Assembly: GCF_000423785.1 (NCBI RefSeq)
Contig: NZ_AUIQ01000001.1
Coordinates: 122,504-186,503, forward strand
Source: Tetragenococcus muriaticus DSM 15685
Lineage (GTDB): Bacteria > Bacillota > Bacilli > Lactobacillales > Enterococcaceae
Length of the DNA: 64,000 nucleotides
Direction: 5' to 3'
Positions 16,092-25,579 of this stretch are shown here, piece after piece (the stretch's first letter is position 1; every line of letters begins with the position of its first letter). The notes under the pieces are model-generated. The model was not told where the DNA came from and ran no database searches. It saw nothing but the letters and a program-made list of their open reading frames with translations. The translations under genes and the position numbers were made by a program.

Positions 16092-17357
16092 ATGGCTTTA
16101 CAAGAGATCCCTGAAACAAAAGTAAAATTAACCGAATTAAAGGACCTCTACAATTCAGGTTATGAAGTCTTAAGCGAGCTGCGTAAAGAAGTTAATGCTC
16201 CTGTTGTAAAAGCTTCACTTTTGAACCAAGAGATTATTGCTATTTACGGACAAGAGGCAGCAAAAAAGTTTTATGACGCTGAAAATTTCAAACGAGATAA
16301 AGCTATGCCTACTCCAATTTTAAAAACGCTCCAAGGTGAAGGTGGCGTACAGACATTAGATGGTCAAGAACATTACAAACGTAAAAGCGTATTTATGGAT
16401 CTAATGACCCCTGATCGAATGGAAGATTACCGCAAAACTTTAGAAGAAACATTGACTCAAGAATTAGATGCACAAACTGGTCAATTTGAACTATATCATT
16501 TAACCAAAAATGTCCTTTTTAAAGCAATTTGTAAATGGGCCGGTGTTAACTTAGGACAATATTCGGATGAAGAAATTGACGAGTTAGCTGATACTCAAGT
16601 TGATATGTTTGAAGGAACTGTAAATTCAGTAAGTGAACATGTACAAGGCTTAGAAGGACGCAAAAAAGCTGAAAAATGGGCGCAAGATTTGTTTGCTGAA
16701 GCTCGCAATAATCCAGTTCCTGGTAAAGAAAATGTTCCTTTGTATGCTTTTGCTGAAGCAACAGATGTTGATGGCAATCGACTACCGCTTAACATTGCTG
16801 CAGTGGACTTTTTAAATATCATTCGTCCTACTGTTGCAATCACAGTTTGGGTCAACCTAATAGGCCATGCGTTATTTGGTCCAAATAACGTTTATAAGGA
16901 ATTAAAACAAAACTTTGACCATTTACAAGATTCTTTTATCCAAGAGACACGTCGTTACTACCCATTTTTCCCAATGGTTCCTGCTATCAGTAAAAGAGAG
17001 GTAGACATTGATGGATACGCGGTACCAGAAGGAAGCTGGGTCGTATTAGATCTTTATGGGACAAACCACGACGCTCGTTCAATAGAGGATCCAGAGTCAT
17101 TTATAGTAAATCGTTATGTAGGACGCACCAAGCAAATCTCCTATGATGAAGAATATGAAATGATCGCTCAAGGGGGCGGAGATTTTCGTGCCATGCACCG
17201 TTGTGCTGGCGAATGGATTACCTTGCATACTTTACGTGTTTTTAGTGATAAATTAGTCAATGACTATCAATTCTCTATACCTGAACAAGACTGGACAGTT
17301 CCAATGAATAAATTCCCTACTTTCCCAGAAGACAAAGTTTTATTATATAAAGATTAA
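16092..17357 (+). CDS. CYP152-type cytochrome P450, fatty acid peroxygenase
   Basis: This 421-residue P450 has the haem-thiolate Cys in FRAMHRCAGEW (Cys371) and the Arg-Pro pair in NIIRPTVAI (Arg245-Pro246) that marks CYP152 peroxygenases. These bind the fatty-acid carboxylate and use H2O2 without a reductase. Length and motif spacing match Bacillus P450 BSbeta (417 residues). Expected chemistry is alpha/beta-hydroxylation or decarboxylation of fatty acids; which one cannot be decided here. The position after the Cys is Ala-Gly-Glu where many P450s have Pro/Gly-Gly/Glu. The start is ATG 16092; ATG 16083 is only 1 nt from AGGAGG. Confidence 0.9.
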   Translation: MALQEIPETKVKLTELKDLYNSGYEVLSELRKEVNAPVVKASLLNQEIIAIYGQEAAKKFYDAENFKRDKAMPTPILKTLQGEGGVQTLDGQEHYKRKSVFMDLMTPDRMEDYRKTLEETLTQELDAQTGQFELYHLTKNVLFKAICKWAGVNLGQYSDEEIDELADTQVDMFEGTVNSVSEHVQGLEGRKKAEKWAQDLFAEARNNPVPGKENVPLYAFAEATDVDGNRLPLNIAAVDFLNIIRPTVAITVWVNLIGHALFGPNNVYKELKQNFDHLQDSFIQETRRYYPFFPMVPAISKREVDIDGYAVPEGSWVVLDLYGTNHDARSIEDPESFIVNRYVGRTKQISYDEEYEMIAQGGGDFRAMHRCAGEWITLHTLRVFSDKLVNDYQFSIPEQDWTVPMNKFPTFPEDKVLLYKD

Positions 17358-17365
17358 TGAAATGA

Positions 17366-17409
17366 AAAACGAACGTACAGATATTTTAATTCTGTACGTT
17401 CGTTTTATA
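17366..17409. terminator. Bidirectional terminator between P450 and degV
   Basis: A 16-bp stem (17366-17381 with 17391-17406) is flanked by A and T runs and serves the convergent genes on both sides. Confidence 0.85.
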
Positions 17410-17458
17410 TTATTATTTTTAGTTTACATAATTTTTTTATGGTCGACCCACAATCCTA

Positions 17459-18307
17459 TCACTCAGCACATATAGCAAAACCAAGGGCTTTCTCCCCTAA
17501 ATGCGTACCAATCACAGGGCCAAAATGGCCAATTTCTACAGTAATATCAGAATAATTCTTTTCTAAACGAGCTTTTTCTTTTTTTGCCAACTCTAAATTA
17601 TTCCCATGAATGATATACAGTTTCACTGGACGTCCGATTTCTTCTTTACGCTGTCCTATAACTTCTTCACAACGTCGAAGAGCTTTTTTGGTCGATCTTA
17701 TTTTTTCAAACAATACAATCTTTCCATCTTCAAACGTCAACACTGGCTTTATCTTCAATAACCCGCCAATTAGTGCAGCACCATTTGTCAAACGCCCTCC
17801 CCGTACGAGGTTATTTAAATCATCAACAATGAAATAAGCATAAGTACTCGATCGGATCATATCTAAATAAGTCAAGATTTCATCTAATGTTTTTCCAGCA
17901 TCTAACATATCCAAGCTAGCTTCTACCATGTGCCCCATTGGCATGCTCGTTATTTGTGCATCATATGGAATCACTGTTAATCCTTCTACGCTATCTTTAA
18001 TGCTATTGAGATTTGTAACATAGCCCGAAATACCAGAGGATAAGTGGATACTTATAATTGTATCATATCCTTTTTCTTTTAAATTCTTATATAAATCTAA
18101 TGTTTCACCAAAAGTTGGTTGCGACGTTTTGGGAAATTCCTTACTTTTCTTCATTAATTTATAGTATTCATCGGCTTTGATATCAACATCTTCATTATAA
18201 ACTTTCCCATCTAAAATAACTGGGATAGGAATTACAAATAAATCTTGATGGTCTCTTACTCTCTCTGGTAAGAAAGCCGTACTATCAGTGACAACTGCTA
18301 ATTTCAT
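17459..18307 (-). CDS. DegV family fatty-acid-binding protein
   Basis: This 282-residue protein has the DegV opening LAVVTDSTAFLP, the KTSQPTFGE motif that binds the lipid carboxylate, SIHLSSGISG, and GGRLTNGAALIGGLL. DegV/FakB proteins bind a fatty acid and present it to a fatty acid kinase. FakB function is therefore possible, but no FakA lies nearby. It is convergent with the P450, another fatty-acid protein, which is suggestive only. The length is normal and the start at 18307 has AAAGG close upstream. Confidence 0.88.
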   Translation of the reverse strand: MKLAVVTDSTAFLPERVRDHQDLFVIPIPVILDGKVYNEDVDIKADEYYKLMKKSKEFPKTSQPTFGETLDLYKNLKEKGYDTIISIHLSSGISGYVTNLNSIKDSVEGLTVIPYDAQITSMPMGHMVEASLDMLDAGKTLDEILTYLDMIRSSTYAYFIVDDLNNLVRGGRLTNGAALIGGLLKIKPVLTFEDGKIVLFEKIRSTKKALRRCEEVIGQRKEEIGRPVKLYIIHGNNLELAKKEKARLEKNYSDITVEIGHFGPVIGTHLGEKALGFAICAE

Positions 18308-18394
18308 CCTTTATCCTCGTTTCAATTTCAAGCATTTTTCACACTTCAACCTTTATCATAGCACAAAAGCCCATTTATTTGGAAGCACTTGTTA

Positions 18395-19549
18395 TTATTT
18401 TGCTAGAAAGTTTTGAATCGCTTGTTGGTTTGCTTGTTGATCAAATAATAGGATACTGGATCCATCCAAGTTTTGTCCATTACTCCAAGTATCCTCTGCT
18501 GGTACACTCAAACGATCTACCCCTGAAGCACCTTTCATAATAGAAAAGCTATTTTTTACTAGAAAACTTAAAGGAATATCATTTGCTGAATATCCCATTG
18601 CCTTTCCCGCAGCATAAGGTAATTTTAATACGGAAATAGGATTTTTGAATTCGCTAAAAATAGCAGAAATGACTTGTTGTTGGCGACGAACTCGTCCAAA
18701 ATCTCCTTCTTCGTCCATCCGAAAACGAGCATATTGTAGCAGTGTCAGTCCATCCATTTTTTGCGGACCTTCTTCTATTGGAACTTCTAAATTTTCACTC
18801 ATATCTTTTTCAGCATCAATATCTACGCCATTAGAAAATAAAGTGTCAATGACTTTTTCGAACGTTTCAAAATTAAGCGTCATATAATATTGACAATCAA
18901 TGCCAAAGTTTTGAGAGATTGTTTGACGTAGAAGATCAGCACCTCCATATGCATAAGAAGCATTAATCTTATTATCTCCTGCACCAGGTATATTAACATA
19001 AGTATCTCGCATAAAAGAAATAAGTTTAGGCTCATTCGCTGGTCCGTCTAATTGTAAAACCATTATGGAATCGGCACGCGCGTTGTCTTCTCCACGACTA
19101 TCATTACCAATTAATAAAATATTGTTTGATCCATCTTCACCTGTGAAACCATTGAAAGTCTCAGCTTCTGGGAAGTTACCCTCCTCTTCTTCACCAACTT
19201 TTTGTCCTAAATAAAAAGAGATACCAGAATAAGCGATTAAAAATATTAAGAGTGTAAGAATGAATCGTAGGAAACGATGCTTCTTTTTCTTACGTGGTTT
19301 CTTCTTATTTTTTTTAGAACCATTACTAGGAGGCCCCGTTTTTGTGTATTGTTGGTTGCTTGTGTTATAAGTTTGGTCATAATCATCATCTGATTGTTGC
19401 CAACCAGCTTGATTACTTGTTCTATCGTCTTGTATATAATCAGGTTCTTCATTGCGTGAGTGTTTCCGCTGTCTGCGAGCAAAAATATTTTCCCTTTCAT
19501 TTTGGGATTGCTTTTCTTCTTCATGTCTATGTCTATCCATCCGGCTCAT
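18395..19549 (-). CDS. LytR-CpsA-Psr (LCP) family cell wall ligase
   Basis: A 384-residue protein with a long charged cytoplasmic N-terminus (about 90 residues, with a Lys-rich cluster before the membrane), one membrane segment (FILTLLIFLIAYSGISFYLG) and an extracellular LCP domain. LCP hallmarks are NILLIGNDSRG, RADSIMVLQL, MRDTYVNIPG, and QYARFRMDEEGDFGRVRRQQQ. These enzymes attach teichoic acids or capsular polymers to peptidoglycan. The start at 19549 follows a G-rich ribosome site. The unusual part is the length of the charged N-terminal tail. Confidence 0.9.
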   Translation of the reverse strand: MSRMDRHRHEEEKQSQNERENIFARRQRKHSRNEEPDYIQDDRTSNQAGWQQSDDDYDQTYNTSNQQYTKTGPPSNGSKKNKKKPRKKKKHRFLRFILTLLIFLIAYSGISFYLGQKVGEEEEGNFPEAETFNGFTGEDGSNNILLIGNDSRGEDNARADSIMVLQLDGPANEPKLISFMRDTYVNIPGAGDNKINASYAYGGADLLRQTISQNFGIDCQYYMTLNFETFEKVIDTLFSNGVDIDAEKDMSENLEVPIEEGPQKMDGLTLLQYARFRMDEEGDFGRVRRQQQVISAIFSEFKNPISVLKLPYAAGKAMGYSANDIPLSFLVKNSFSIMKGASGVDRLSVPAEDTWSNGQNLDGSSILLFDQQANQQAIQNFLAK

Positions 19550-19676
19550 TTATTTTCCCCCAAACCGTTATTCATTAATAGCATACAATACTTACATAAT
19601 AAAGGAAAATAAAAGTGTCAGATCTTTTAAAAACATTTTAACAAAAAATATGCTAAAGATACTTATAACAAGACGC

Positions 19677-20510
19677 TTAAGTGAATTTATTTATAGGATA
19701 AGTTCCGACCCATTGGACTTTAACTTGTAATAACACAATTTCTTTGATTGCATTTTCAATGAGAGTTTCATTTTCTTCCAGTACGATATCAATAATAAAA
19801 AAGTATTCTCCTAGGTTAGTTTTTAAAGGCCGTGATTCAATCTTTGAAAGATCAATTTTTCGCCAAGCAAAAGCAGATAATACTTGATGAAGCGCACCAG
19901 GTACGTTTGCTGGTAATGTCACAAATAAGGATATTTTTTTCTCTTGGAGATTCATAGTTATTTGACTACTTTTATCAAGACTTAATACCCAAAAACGTGT
20001 TTGATTGGTGGCATTATCCTGGATATTTGAAGCTATAATATTTAAATTATATTCTTCTGCCGCTTTTTCAGAAGCAATCGCTAAAAGATTTTCTTCAGGG
20101 TGTTCTGCTATATACTGCGCTGCAAAAGTTGTTGAGTTTACAGCTTCCAAGGGAACTTCTGGATAGTAAGTTTTTAAATATTGCTTTGTCTGCGCAAGAG
20201 CTTGTGGATGAGAAAGAATTTTTTGTGGTTGCTTTATTGAATTTATACCTATTAATTGTTGTTGTATTGGTAAAATGATTTCTTCTTTCACAGTAACTCC
20301 CGATTGCTCAAACAAATAGTCTATCGTTGCACGTACAGAACCTTCCAGTGAATTTTCAATAGGTACTACGGCAAAATCTATAAATTTATTTTCAAGTTGT
20401 TCAATTGTTAGTGGAATAGAAGCAAAAGGTACTAGTTTATTTTCTTCAAAAAGCTTGTTTGCTGCCTGAAAAGTAAAAGAATTTTTAGGTCCTAAATAGC
20501 CAATTTTCAT
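19677..20510 (-). CDS. pheA: Prephenate dehydratase
   Basis: This 277-residue enzyme converts prephenate to phenylpyruvate for Phe synthesis. The catalytic domain runs from MKIGYLGPKNSFTFQAA to about residue 180, with the conserved NQTRFWVL (catalytic Thr). It is followed by an ACT regulatory domain containing ESRPLKTNLGEYFFIID (the ESRP motif binds Phe). It is the last gene of the aromatic operon and abuts aroK with no gap. Nothing is missing, so Phe feedback should be intact. Confidence 0.93.
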   Translation of the reverse strand: MKIGYLGPKNSFTFQAANKLFEENKLVPFASIPLTIEQLENKFIDFAVVPIENSLEGSVRATIDYLFEQSGVTVKEEIILPIQQQLIGINSIKQPQKILSHPQALAQTKQYLKTYYPEVPLEAVNSTTFAAQYIAEHPEENLLAIASEKAAEEYNLNIIASNIQDNATNQTRFWVLSLDKSSQITMNLQEKKISLFVTLPANVPGALHQVLSAFAWRKIDLSKIESRPLKTNLGEYFFIIDIVLEENETLIENAIKEIVLLQVKVQWVGTYPINKFT

Positions 20511-20912
20511 TTACAATACCTCTACTTTATCTAAAATTTCTTGGACAATTTCTTTCGGTTGTTTTTTGCTTGTCTCAATAATAAATCTTGCACTTTCTTC
20601 ATATAATGTAACCCGTGGAAGGTAAGTTTCGTGAATCTCATCAGAAGTTTTAGATTCTGCCAAGGGACGTAGGTTTTGTTGATCTGAAGAAATGCGATGG
20701 ATCAATTCTTCAAAGTCAGTTTTTAAATAGAAGACATTTTCACGAAAAGACTCGCTTCCAAAATATCTAAAATAATCATCAATACTCATTCCTATTTTTT
20801 CCACTAAAATTTCATCAAAATCATGTTGTTGAGTATTTAACTCTTGAGCCAAAAGATGTCCAATAGTTGTTTTTCCAGCGCCCATAAAGCCAATTAATAT
20901 AATATTTTCCAT
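20511..20912 (-). CDS. aroK: Shikimate kinase with internal deletion of about 36 residues
   Basis: This protein has 133 residues against about 168-170 in the family. The P-loop GFMGAGKTT, the shikimate-binding DFDE Asp and the Arg in SFRE are present, as are the LID Arg (NLRPLAE) and the late Arg (LPRVTLYEE). After residue 58 the sequence jumps directly to NVFYLKTDFEELIHRI. The whole segment that normally carries the ISTGGGIV motif (Gly triad binding shikimate, next to Walker B) is lost. The junction lies near 20739 and the frame is kept. Activity is very doubtful. It lies between aroA and pheA in operon order. Confidence 0.85.
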   Translation of the reverse strand: MENIILIGFMGAGKTTIGHLLAQELNTQQHDFDEILVEKIGMSIDDYFRYFGSESFRENVFYLKTDFEELIHRISSDQQNLRPLAESKTSDEIHETYLPRVTLYEESARFIIETSKKQPKEIVQEILDKVEVL

Positions 20913-20914
20913 AG

Positions 20915-22198
20915 TTACTCCGTCCTTTTCACCAACTGCTTGATATCCTGAAAAAAATTAGGGTATGAAATCGCGATTACTTCTGGATTTTCTAGTTGAA
21001 CCTCTTCCTTACTAATAAGAGCAGCAATTTGTAACATCATTCCAATACGGTGATCTCCATGACTAGAAACTTTTGCTCCATGTAAAGCTGTTTTTCCTTG
21101 AATGACTAAACCGTCTTGTGTTGCTTGTATATTAGCTCCCATTTTTTGTAGCTCTTGAGCTGTAGCGTCAATTCGATTGGTTTCTTTTACCTTTAATTCT
21201 TGCGCATCTTTTATAATCGTCGTTCCTTGGGCTTGTGTTGCTAATAAAGCAATGACAGGTAATTCATCAATTAAGCGAGGAATCATTGCTCCTTTGATCG
21301 TTGCTGCATTTAAACTGGAGGAACTTATGATTAATGTCGCTGATTGATTCATTAAATCATTATCTACAATTTGTATGTTGGCCCCCATCTGCTTCATGAC
21401 ATCGATAATTCCTGTGCGTGTAAAGTTTATCCCAACATTTTTTAAAATAATTTCACTATTAGGTACAATTGCTCCTGCCACTAAAAAGAAAGCAGCAGAG
21501 GAAATATCACCAGGAACTGTCATTTCTTGTCCTTTTAATTGCTGAGGACCCTGCAAAAATATGACCTTACCATCTGTTTGAATTTTTCCGCCAAATTGAA
21601 TAATCATTTCTTCCGTGTGGTTACGAGAAGTTTCTTTTTCAATAATTTTAGTCATGCCCTCAGCCTGCAAAGCGGCAAAAAGAATAGCGGATTTTACCTG
21701 TGCGCTAGCAATTGGCATATGATATTCAATTGGAGTTAATTGAGTAGTCCCTTGAATTGTAATTGGTGGAAATTCACTATGAAACGCTCCGGTGATTGTT
21801 GCTCCCATTTGGCTTAGTGGGATCATCATTCGCTCCATTGGACGTTTATTTAAAGAAGCATCCCCTTCTAATGTAGTTTCAAAAGTTGTACCTGCAAGAA
21901 TCCCTAAAAGCAAACGCAACGCCGTACCAGAATTTCCCACATCAATTGTTTGCTTAGCTGGGGATAAACCTTTAGCTCCTACGCCAGTAATCGTGATTGT
22001 TTCCCCCTCGTCATAAATAGGCACTCCTAAATCTTTAAAAGCCTGCAATGTATTTAGACAATCCTGTGCCCGTAAGAAATTGGTCACCTTAGTTTCACCT
22101 TCAGCAATTGCACCAAACATAATACTACGATGTGCAATTGATTTATCCGCTGGTATGTCAACACTTCCTTGTAGATATTCCGTTTGTATTAATCGCAT
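20915..22198 (-). CDS. aroA: 3-phosphoshikimate 1-carboxyvinyltransferase (EPSP synthase)
   Basis: This 427-residue enzyme joins shikimate-3-phosphate and PEP. Motifs in order: [13 protein letters not shown] (PEP/S3P Lys), [33 protein letters not shown] (catalytic Asp), KVKETNRI and [11 protein letters not shown]. The length and domain pattern are complete, a class II-like Gram-positive form. It is two bases from aroK and 9 from tyrA, within the operon. No lesion is visible. Confidence 0.94.
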   Translation of the reverse strand: MRLIQTEYLQGSVDIPADKSIAHRSIMFGAIAEGETKVTNFLRAQDCLNTLQAFKDLGVPIYDEGETITITGVGAKGLSPAKQTIDVGNSGTALRLLLGILAGTTFETTLEGDASLNKRPMERMMIPLSQMGATITGAFHSEFPPITIQGTTQLTPIEYHMPIASAQVKSAILFAALQAEGMTKIIEKETSRNHTEEMIIQFGGKIQTDGKVIFLQGPQQLKGQEMTVPGDISSAAFFLVAGAIVPNSEIILKNVGINFTRTGIIDVMKQMGANIQIVDNDLMNQSATLIISSSSLNAATIKGAMIPRLIDELPVIALLATQAQGTTIIKDAQELKVKETNRIDATAQELQKMGANIQATQDGLVIQGKTALHGAKVSSHGDHRIGMMLQIAALISKEEVQLENPEVIAISYPNFFQDIKQLVKRTE

Positions 22199-22207
22199 AG
22201 TTCCCTC

Positions 22208-23305
22208 CTATTGCAAGCGACAATGATAATTTGTTTTATTTTCGATATGTGCCTTTGCTTTTATTAAGTCTTTCTCGTTTTTAAAAGTTAACTGTAAAAT
22301 GCCGATAATTTCTTCTCGCGTTTCTAAAATTTTAATATTTGTCAAAGAAATGGAAGATTTGGCTAACAAACTGGTAATTTCAGCAATGCTTCCTGGTTTA
22401 TCCGGGACATCCACAAATAAATCATAAAAAGCCGGAATAGAGCCTTTTTTATTACTAGGAAGATGATCCCGTGTAGCCTTAGCGTGTTCAAAAAAATGAT
22501 AAAGCTGTTCTGCCTTTTTATTTTTTAACCAGAATGAAAGTTGGGACATTTCCTTTTGCCATTGAGTGAGCATTTGTAATAAAACCTCTCGATTATTTAA
22601 TAAAATATCTGTCCACATTTGTGGATCAGAAGAAGCAATGCGAGTAATATCGCGAAAACCACCAGCAGCTAATTGCATAGCTCTTGGATGTTGTTGTTTA
22701 AAGATCTCTGCTTGGTTGACTAAACCAGAAGCTATGATGTGAGGTAAATGACTTAACATCCCTGTTATTTCATCATGTTCTTTGGGATCTAATAATATAT
22801 ATTTAGCTCGTGTCCCTAAGAATAAATTTTCTAGCTGTTTCATTTGGTCTTTTTGTTCCTCTTTTATCGGTGTAAAAATGTAGTAAGCATTTTCAAACAG
22901 GTTTTCATCACATGCGAAAATTCCAGATTTATGAGAACCTGCCATTGGATGACCACCGATAAAATTTAAGTTGTAATATTTTGCTGTATGAACGATTTCC
23001 TGTTTAGTACTACTTGTATCTGTAATAATCGTCTCTTTTTTTAAACCTATTTTTGACAATTTTTGTAAATAATATTGTGTAGTATTTACGGGCACAGCCA
23101 GTACTATAATGTCACTATTTTGTGCAGTCTCGTCAAAGTTCTTAGGAAGAAGATCAACAACTTTATTTTCTATTGCTATTTTATTTGTATTACGAGAATT
23201 ATCCCAACCATATATCAAGACATCAGGATGTTCCTTTTTTATACACACGGCTAAAGACGAACCAATTAAGCCAAGTCCTATAATCATAACTGTTTGTTTA
23301 GACAT
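22208..23305 (-). CDS. tyrA: Prephenate dehydrogenase
   Basis: This 365-residue NAD-dependent enzyme makes 4-hydroxyphenylpyruvate for Tyr synthesis. It begins with the Rossmann motif IIGLGLIGSSLA and has the GGHPMAGSHKSG catalytic-site block and HDEITGMLSHLPH (catalytic His). A C-terminal ACT domain starts near VDVPDKPGSIAEIT. Length is normal. It lies in the operon between aroC and aroA. Confidence 0.93.
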   Translation of the reverse strand: MSKQTVMIIGLGLIGSSLAVCIKKEHPDVLIYGWDNSRNTNKIAIENKVVDLLPKNFDETAQNSDIIVLAVPVNTTQYYLQKLSKIGLKKETIITDTSSTKQEIVHTAKYYNLNFIGGHPMAGSHKSGIFACDENLFENAYYIFTPIKEEQKDQMKQLENLFLGTRAKYILLDPKEHDEITGMLSHLPHIIASGLVNQAEIFKQQHPRAMQLAAGGFRDITRIASSDPQMWTDILLNNREVLLQMLTQWQKEMSQLSFWLKNKKAEQLYHFFEHAKATRDHLPSNKKGSIPAFYDLFVDVPDKPGSIAEITSLLAKSSISLTNIKILETREEIIGILQLTFKNEKDLIKAKAHIENKTNYHCRLQ

Positions 23306-23317
23306 AGTGAGAATCTC

Positions 23318-24484
23318 CTAATAATTTTTTAAATGCTCTTTGTAAATAGCTACTGCTTCTTGTAATTCAGTAAATGAATCACTAGAAAATTTCTCTAAAA
23401 TTTCTTGAGCAATCACTGTTGCCACCACATTTTCACAAACAACACTAGCTGCTGGTACAGCCGTACTATCAGAGCGCTCTACACTTGCTTTGTAAGGTTG
23501 TTTAGTATCAATATCCACACTTTGTAGAGGTTTATACAACGTTGGGATAGGTTTCATTACCCCACGCACAATGATAGGCTCTCCATTAGTCATCCCTCCT
23601 TCAAAACCACCTAAGTTATTGGAACGACGTGTGTAACCATTTTCTTCATCCCAAAGAATTTCATCCATCATTTCAGAGCCATGAAGTTTACTAGCTTGAA
23701 ATCCTACGCCGAATTCTGCACCTTTAAAAGCATTAATACTAACGACTGCTTGGCCAATTTTGGCATCTAATTTCTTATCCCATTGGACATAGCTTCCCAG
23801 CCCTGCTGGAATACCCCCTATCAAAACTTCTATAACTCCTCCGATTGTATCGCCGTTTTTCTTTGTTTCATCAATTAAATCACGAATGGGCTGTTCAATT
23901 GTCGTATCGACAACTCTCAAATCAGAAGCTTCTGCTTTATCTTTAATTTCCTGAATTGAAATGGCCTCGGGGATCGTTGCCTCAATCCCACCTAATGTAC
24001 GTACATGGCCTGCAATCTCCATATCAAGTTCTGTTAGCAATTTTTTAGCAACCGCACCAATTGCTGTGCGTAGTGCTGTTTCTCGAGCAGAGGAACGTTC
24101 TAACACATTTCGTAAATCTTGTTGATGATATTTCATACCTCCTACTAAATCTGCATGACCAGGACGAGGACGAGAAACGCGGCGCATCTTTTTTTGCTTT
24201 TCAGGAACACTTTCTACTCCCATAACTTTTTTCCAATTTTTCCAGTCTTTATTTTCAATAACTAATGTTAAGGGGGAACCTAAAGTTTTTCCATGGCGTA
24301 AACCTGAGGTAATTTGAACTTGGTCCGTTTCAATTATCATGCGACCTCCGCGGCCATAACCGACTTGTCTACGAGCAAGCTCGTAATTAATATCTTCAAC
24401 TGACAAAGGCATACCAGCTGGTAAGCCCTCAATAATTGCAGTTAGTTCCGGTCCGTGAGATTCTCCTGCTGTCATATAGCGCAT
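23318..24484 (-). CDS. aroC: Chorismate synthase
   Basis: This 388-residue FMN-dependent enzyme makes chorismate from EPSP. Signatures: [21 protein letters not shown] at the start (catalytic His in GESHG), the basic patch [23 protein letters not shown], and [14 protein letters not shown] chose ATG 24484; ATG 24490 is only 2-3 nt from AAGGAG. Intact and of normal length, so this step should work if substrate is supplied. Confidence 0.94.
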   Translation of the reverse strand: MRYMTAGESHGPELTAIIEGLPAGMPLSVEDINYELARRQVGYGRGGRMIIETDQVQITSGLRHGKTLGSPLTLVIENKDWKNWKKVMGVESVPEKQKKMRRVSRPRPGHADLVGGMKYHQQDLRNVLERSSARETALRTAIGAVAKKLLTELDMEIAGHVRTLGGIEATIPEAISIQEIKDKAEASDLRVVDTTIEQPIRDLIDETKKNGDTIGGVIEVLIGGIPAGLGSYVQWDKKLDAKIGQAVVSINAFKGAEFGVGFQASKLHGSEMMDEILWDEENGYTRRSNNLGGFEGGMTNGEPIIVRGVMKPIPTLYKPLQSVDIDTKQPYKASVERSDSTAVPAASVVCENVVATVIAQEILEKFSSDSFTELQEAVAIYKEHLKNY

Positions 24485-24511
24485 ATTCATTTCTCCTTTT
24501 TATCTGATTAT

Positions 24512-25579
24512 TTATGAACTTTGTAAATAGTCTTCAATCGTATCTATATAAATAGGAACAATTTTTGCCTGTCCTATCTTTTCTAATAAAATAATATTTA
24601 ATTGCCCCTCCCGCACCTTTTTATCGTGGTTAATTGTTTCTTTAATCTGTCTCGGGTTAAAATCAGTCAACGTAGTTGGCAAGTCAAACTTACTTAACAT
24701 ATGTTGTAGCTTTTGTGTGGTATATTTGGGGGTTAGTCCCATTTTTTCAGCCTGCTGCGTTATTTTTATCATACCAATCGCTACACTTTCACCGTGGCTA
24801 ATCGTGCCATAACCCGCTGTTTTTTCAATGGCATGACCAATCGTATGACCAAAATTTAAAATTAAACGTTGATTTTGATCGAACTCATCTTTTTCTACCA
24901 CTTGCTGTTTCACTTTTAAAGCCGGAATGATGATCTCTTCAGCGCGCTGTTTCAATTCAGTACTATTTCTTATACGCTCAAGTAACTGCCATAAATCAAC
25001 ATCCGCAATAGCAGCTGCTTTTACAATTTCAGCTACGCCTTCTCTTAAACGTCTTTGAGGCAAAGTATCTAAAACTGCAGGATCAATAAGTACGCCATCT
25101 GGTTGATAAAATGTGCCAATTAAGTTTTTAGCTGCCGTCATATTAATAGCAGTTTTACCGCCAATACTTGAATCCACTTGAGCTAATAAGCTTGTTGGAA
25201 ACTGTAAAAAATGAATTCCACGCATATAAGTAGCAGCCACAAATCCTGCTAAATCCCCAACTACACCTCCACCTAAAGCGATCACTCCATCGTTTTTAGT
25301 GAAATGATTTTGGGCTAGTTTACGATAAAGAAAGTCTGTCATTTCTAAAGACTTACTCGTCTCACCACTTGGAATAACCATGACCGTTGTTTGAAACCCA
25401 TTAGAGTCTAATGACTCTTTTACTTGTTGAGCGTAAATTTGATTGACTGTATTATCAGTAACAAGCGCTACTTTTTGTTTAGCCCAAATACTTTTCACCC
25501 AAACACCACTCTGTTTTAAACTGTTACGTTGCACATTTATAGGATACGAATGATCTTTTAGATTTACCGTAATTATCAT
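24512..25579 (-). CDS. aroB: 3-dehydroquinate synthase
   Basis: This 355-residue NAD- and metal-dependent enzyme converts DAHP to 3-dehydroquinate. Signatures: the NAD site IALGGGVVGDLAGFVAATYMRGI, FPTSLLAQVDSSIGGKTAINMTAAKNLIG, EIVKAA, and metal ligands in NFGHTIGHAIE and SHGESVAIGM. Its start overlaps the stop of the DAHP synthase gene by four bases (ATGA), so translation is coupled to the interrupted gene upstream. No lesion in aroB itself. Confidence 0.94.
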   Translation of the reverse strand: MIITVNLKDHSYPINVQRNSLKQSGVWVKSIWAKQKVALVTDNTVNQIYAQQVKESLDSNGFQTTVMVIPSGETSKSLEMTDFLYRKLAQNHFTKNDGVIALGGGVVGDLAGFVAATYMRGIHFLQFPTSLLAQVDSSIGGKTAINMTAAKNLIGTFYQPDGVLIDPAVLDTLPQRRLREGVAEIVKAAAIADVDLWQLLERIRNSTELKQRAEEIIIPALKVKQQVVEKDEFDQNQRLILNFGHTIGHAIEKTAGYGTISHGESVAIGMIKITQQAEKMGLTPKYTTQKLQHMLSKFDLPTTLTDFNPRQIKETINHDKKVREGQLNIILLEKIGQAKIVPIYIDTIEDYLQSS

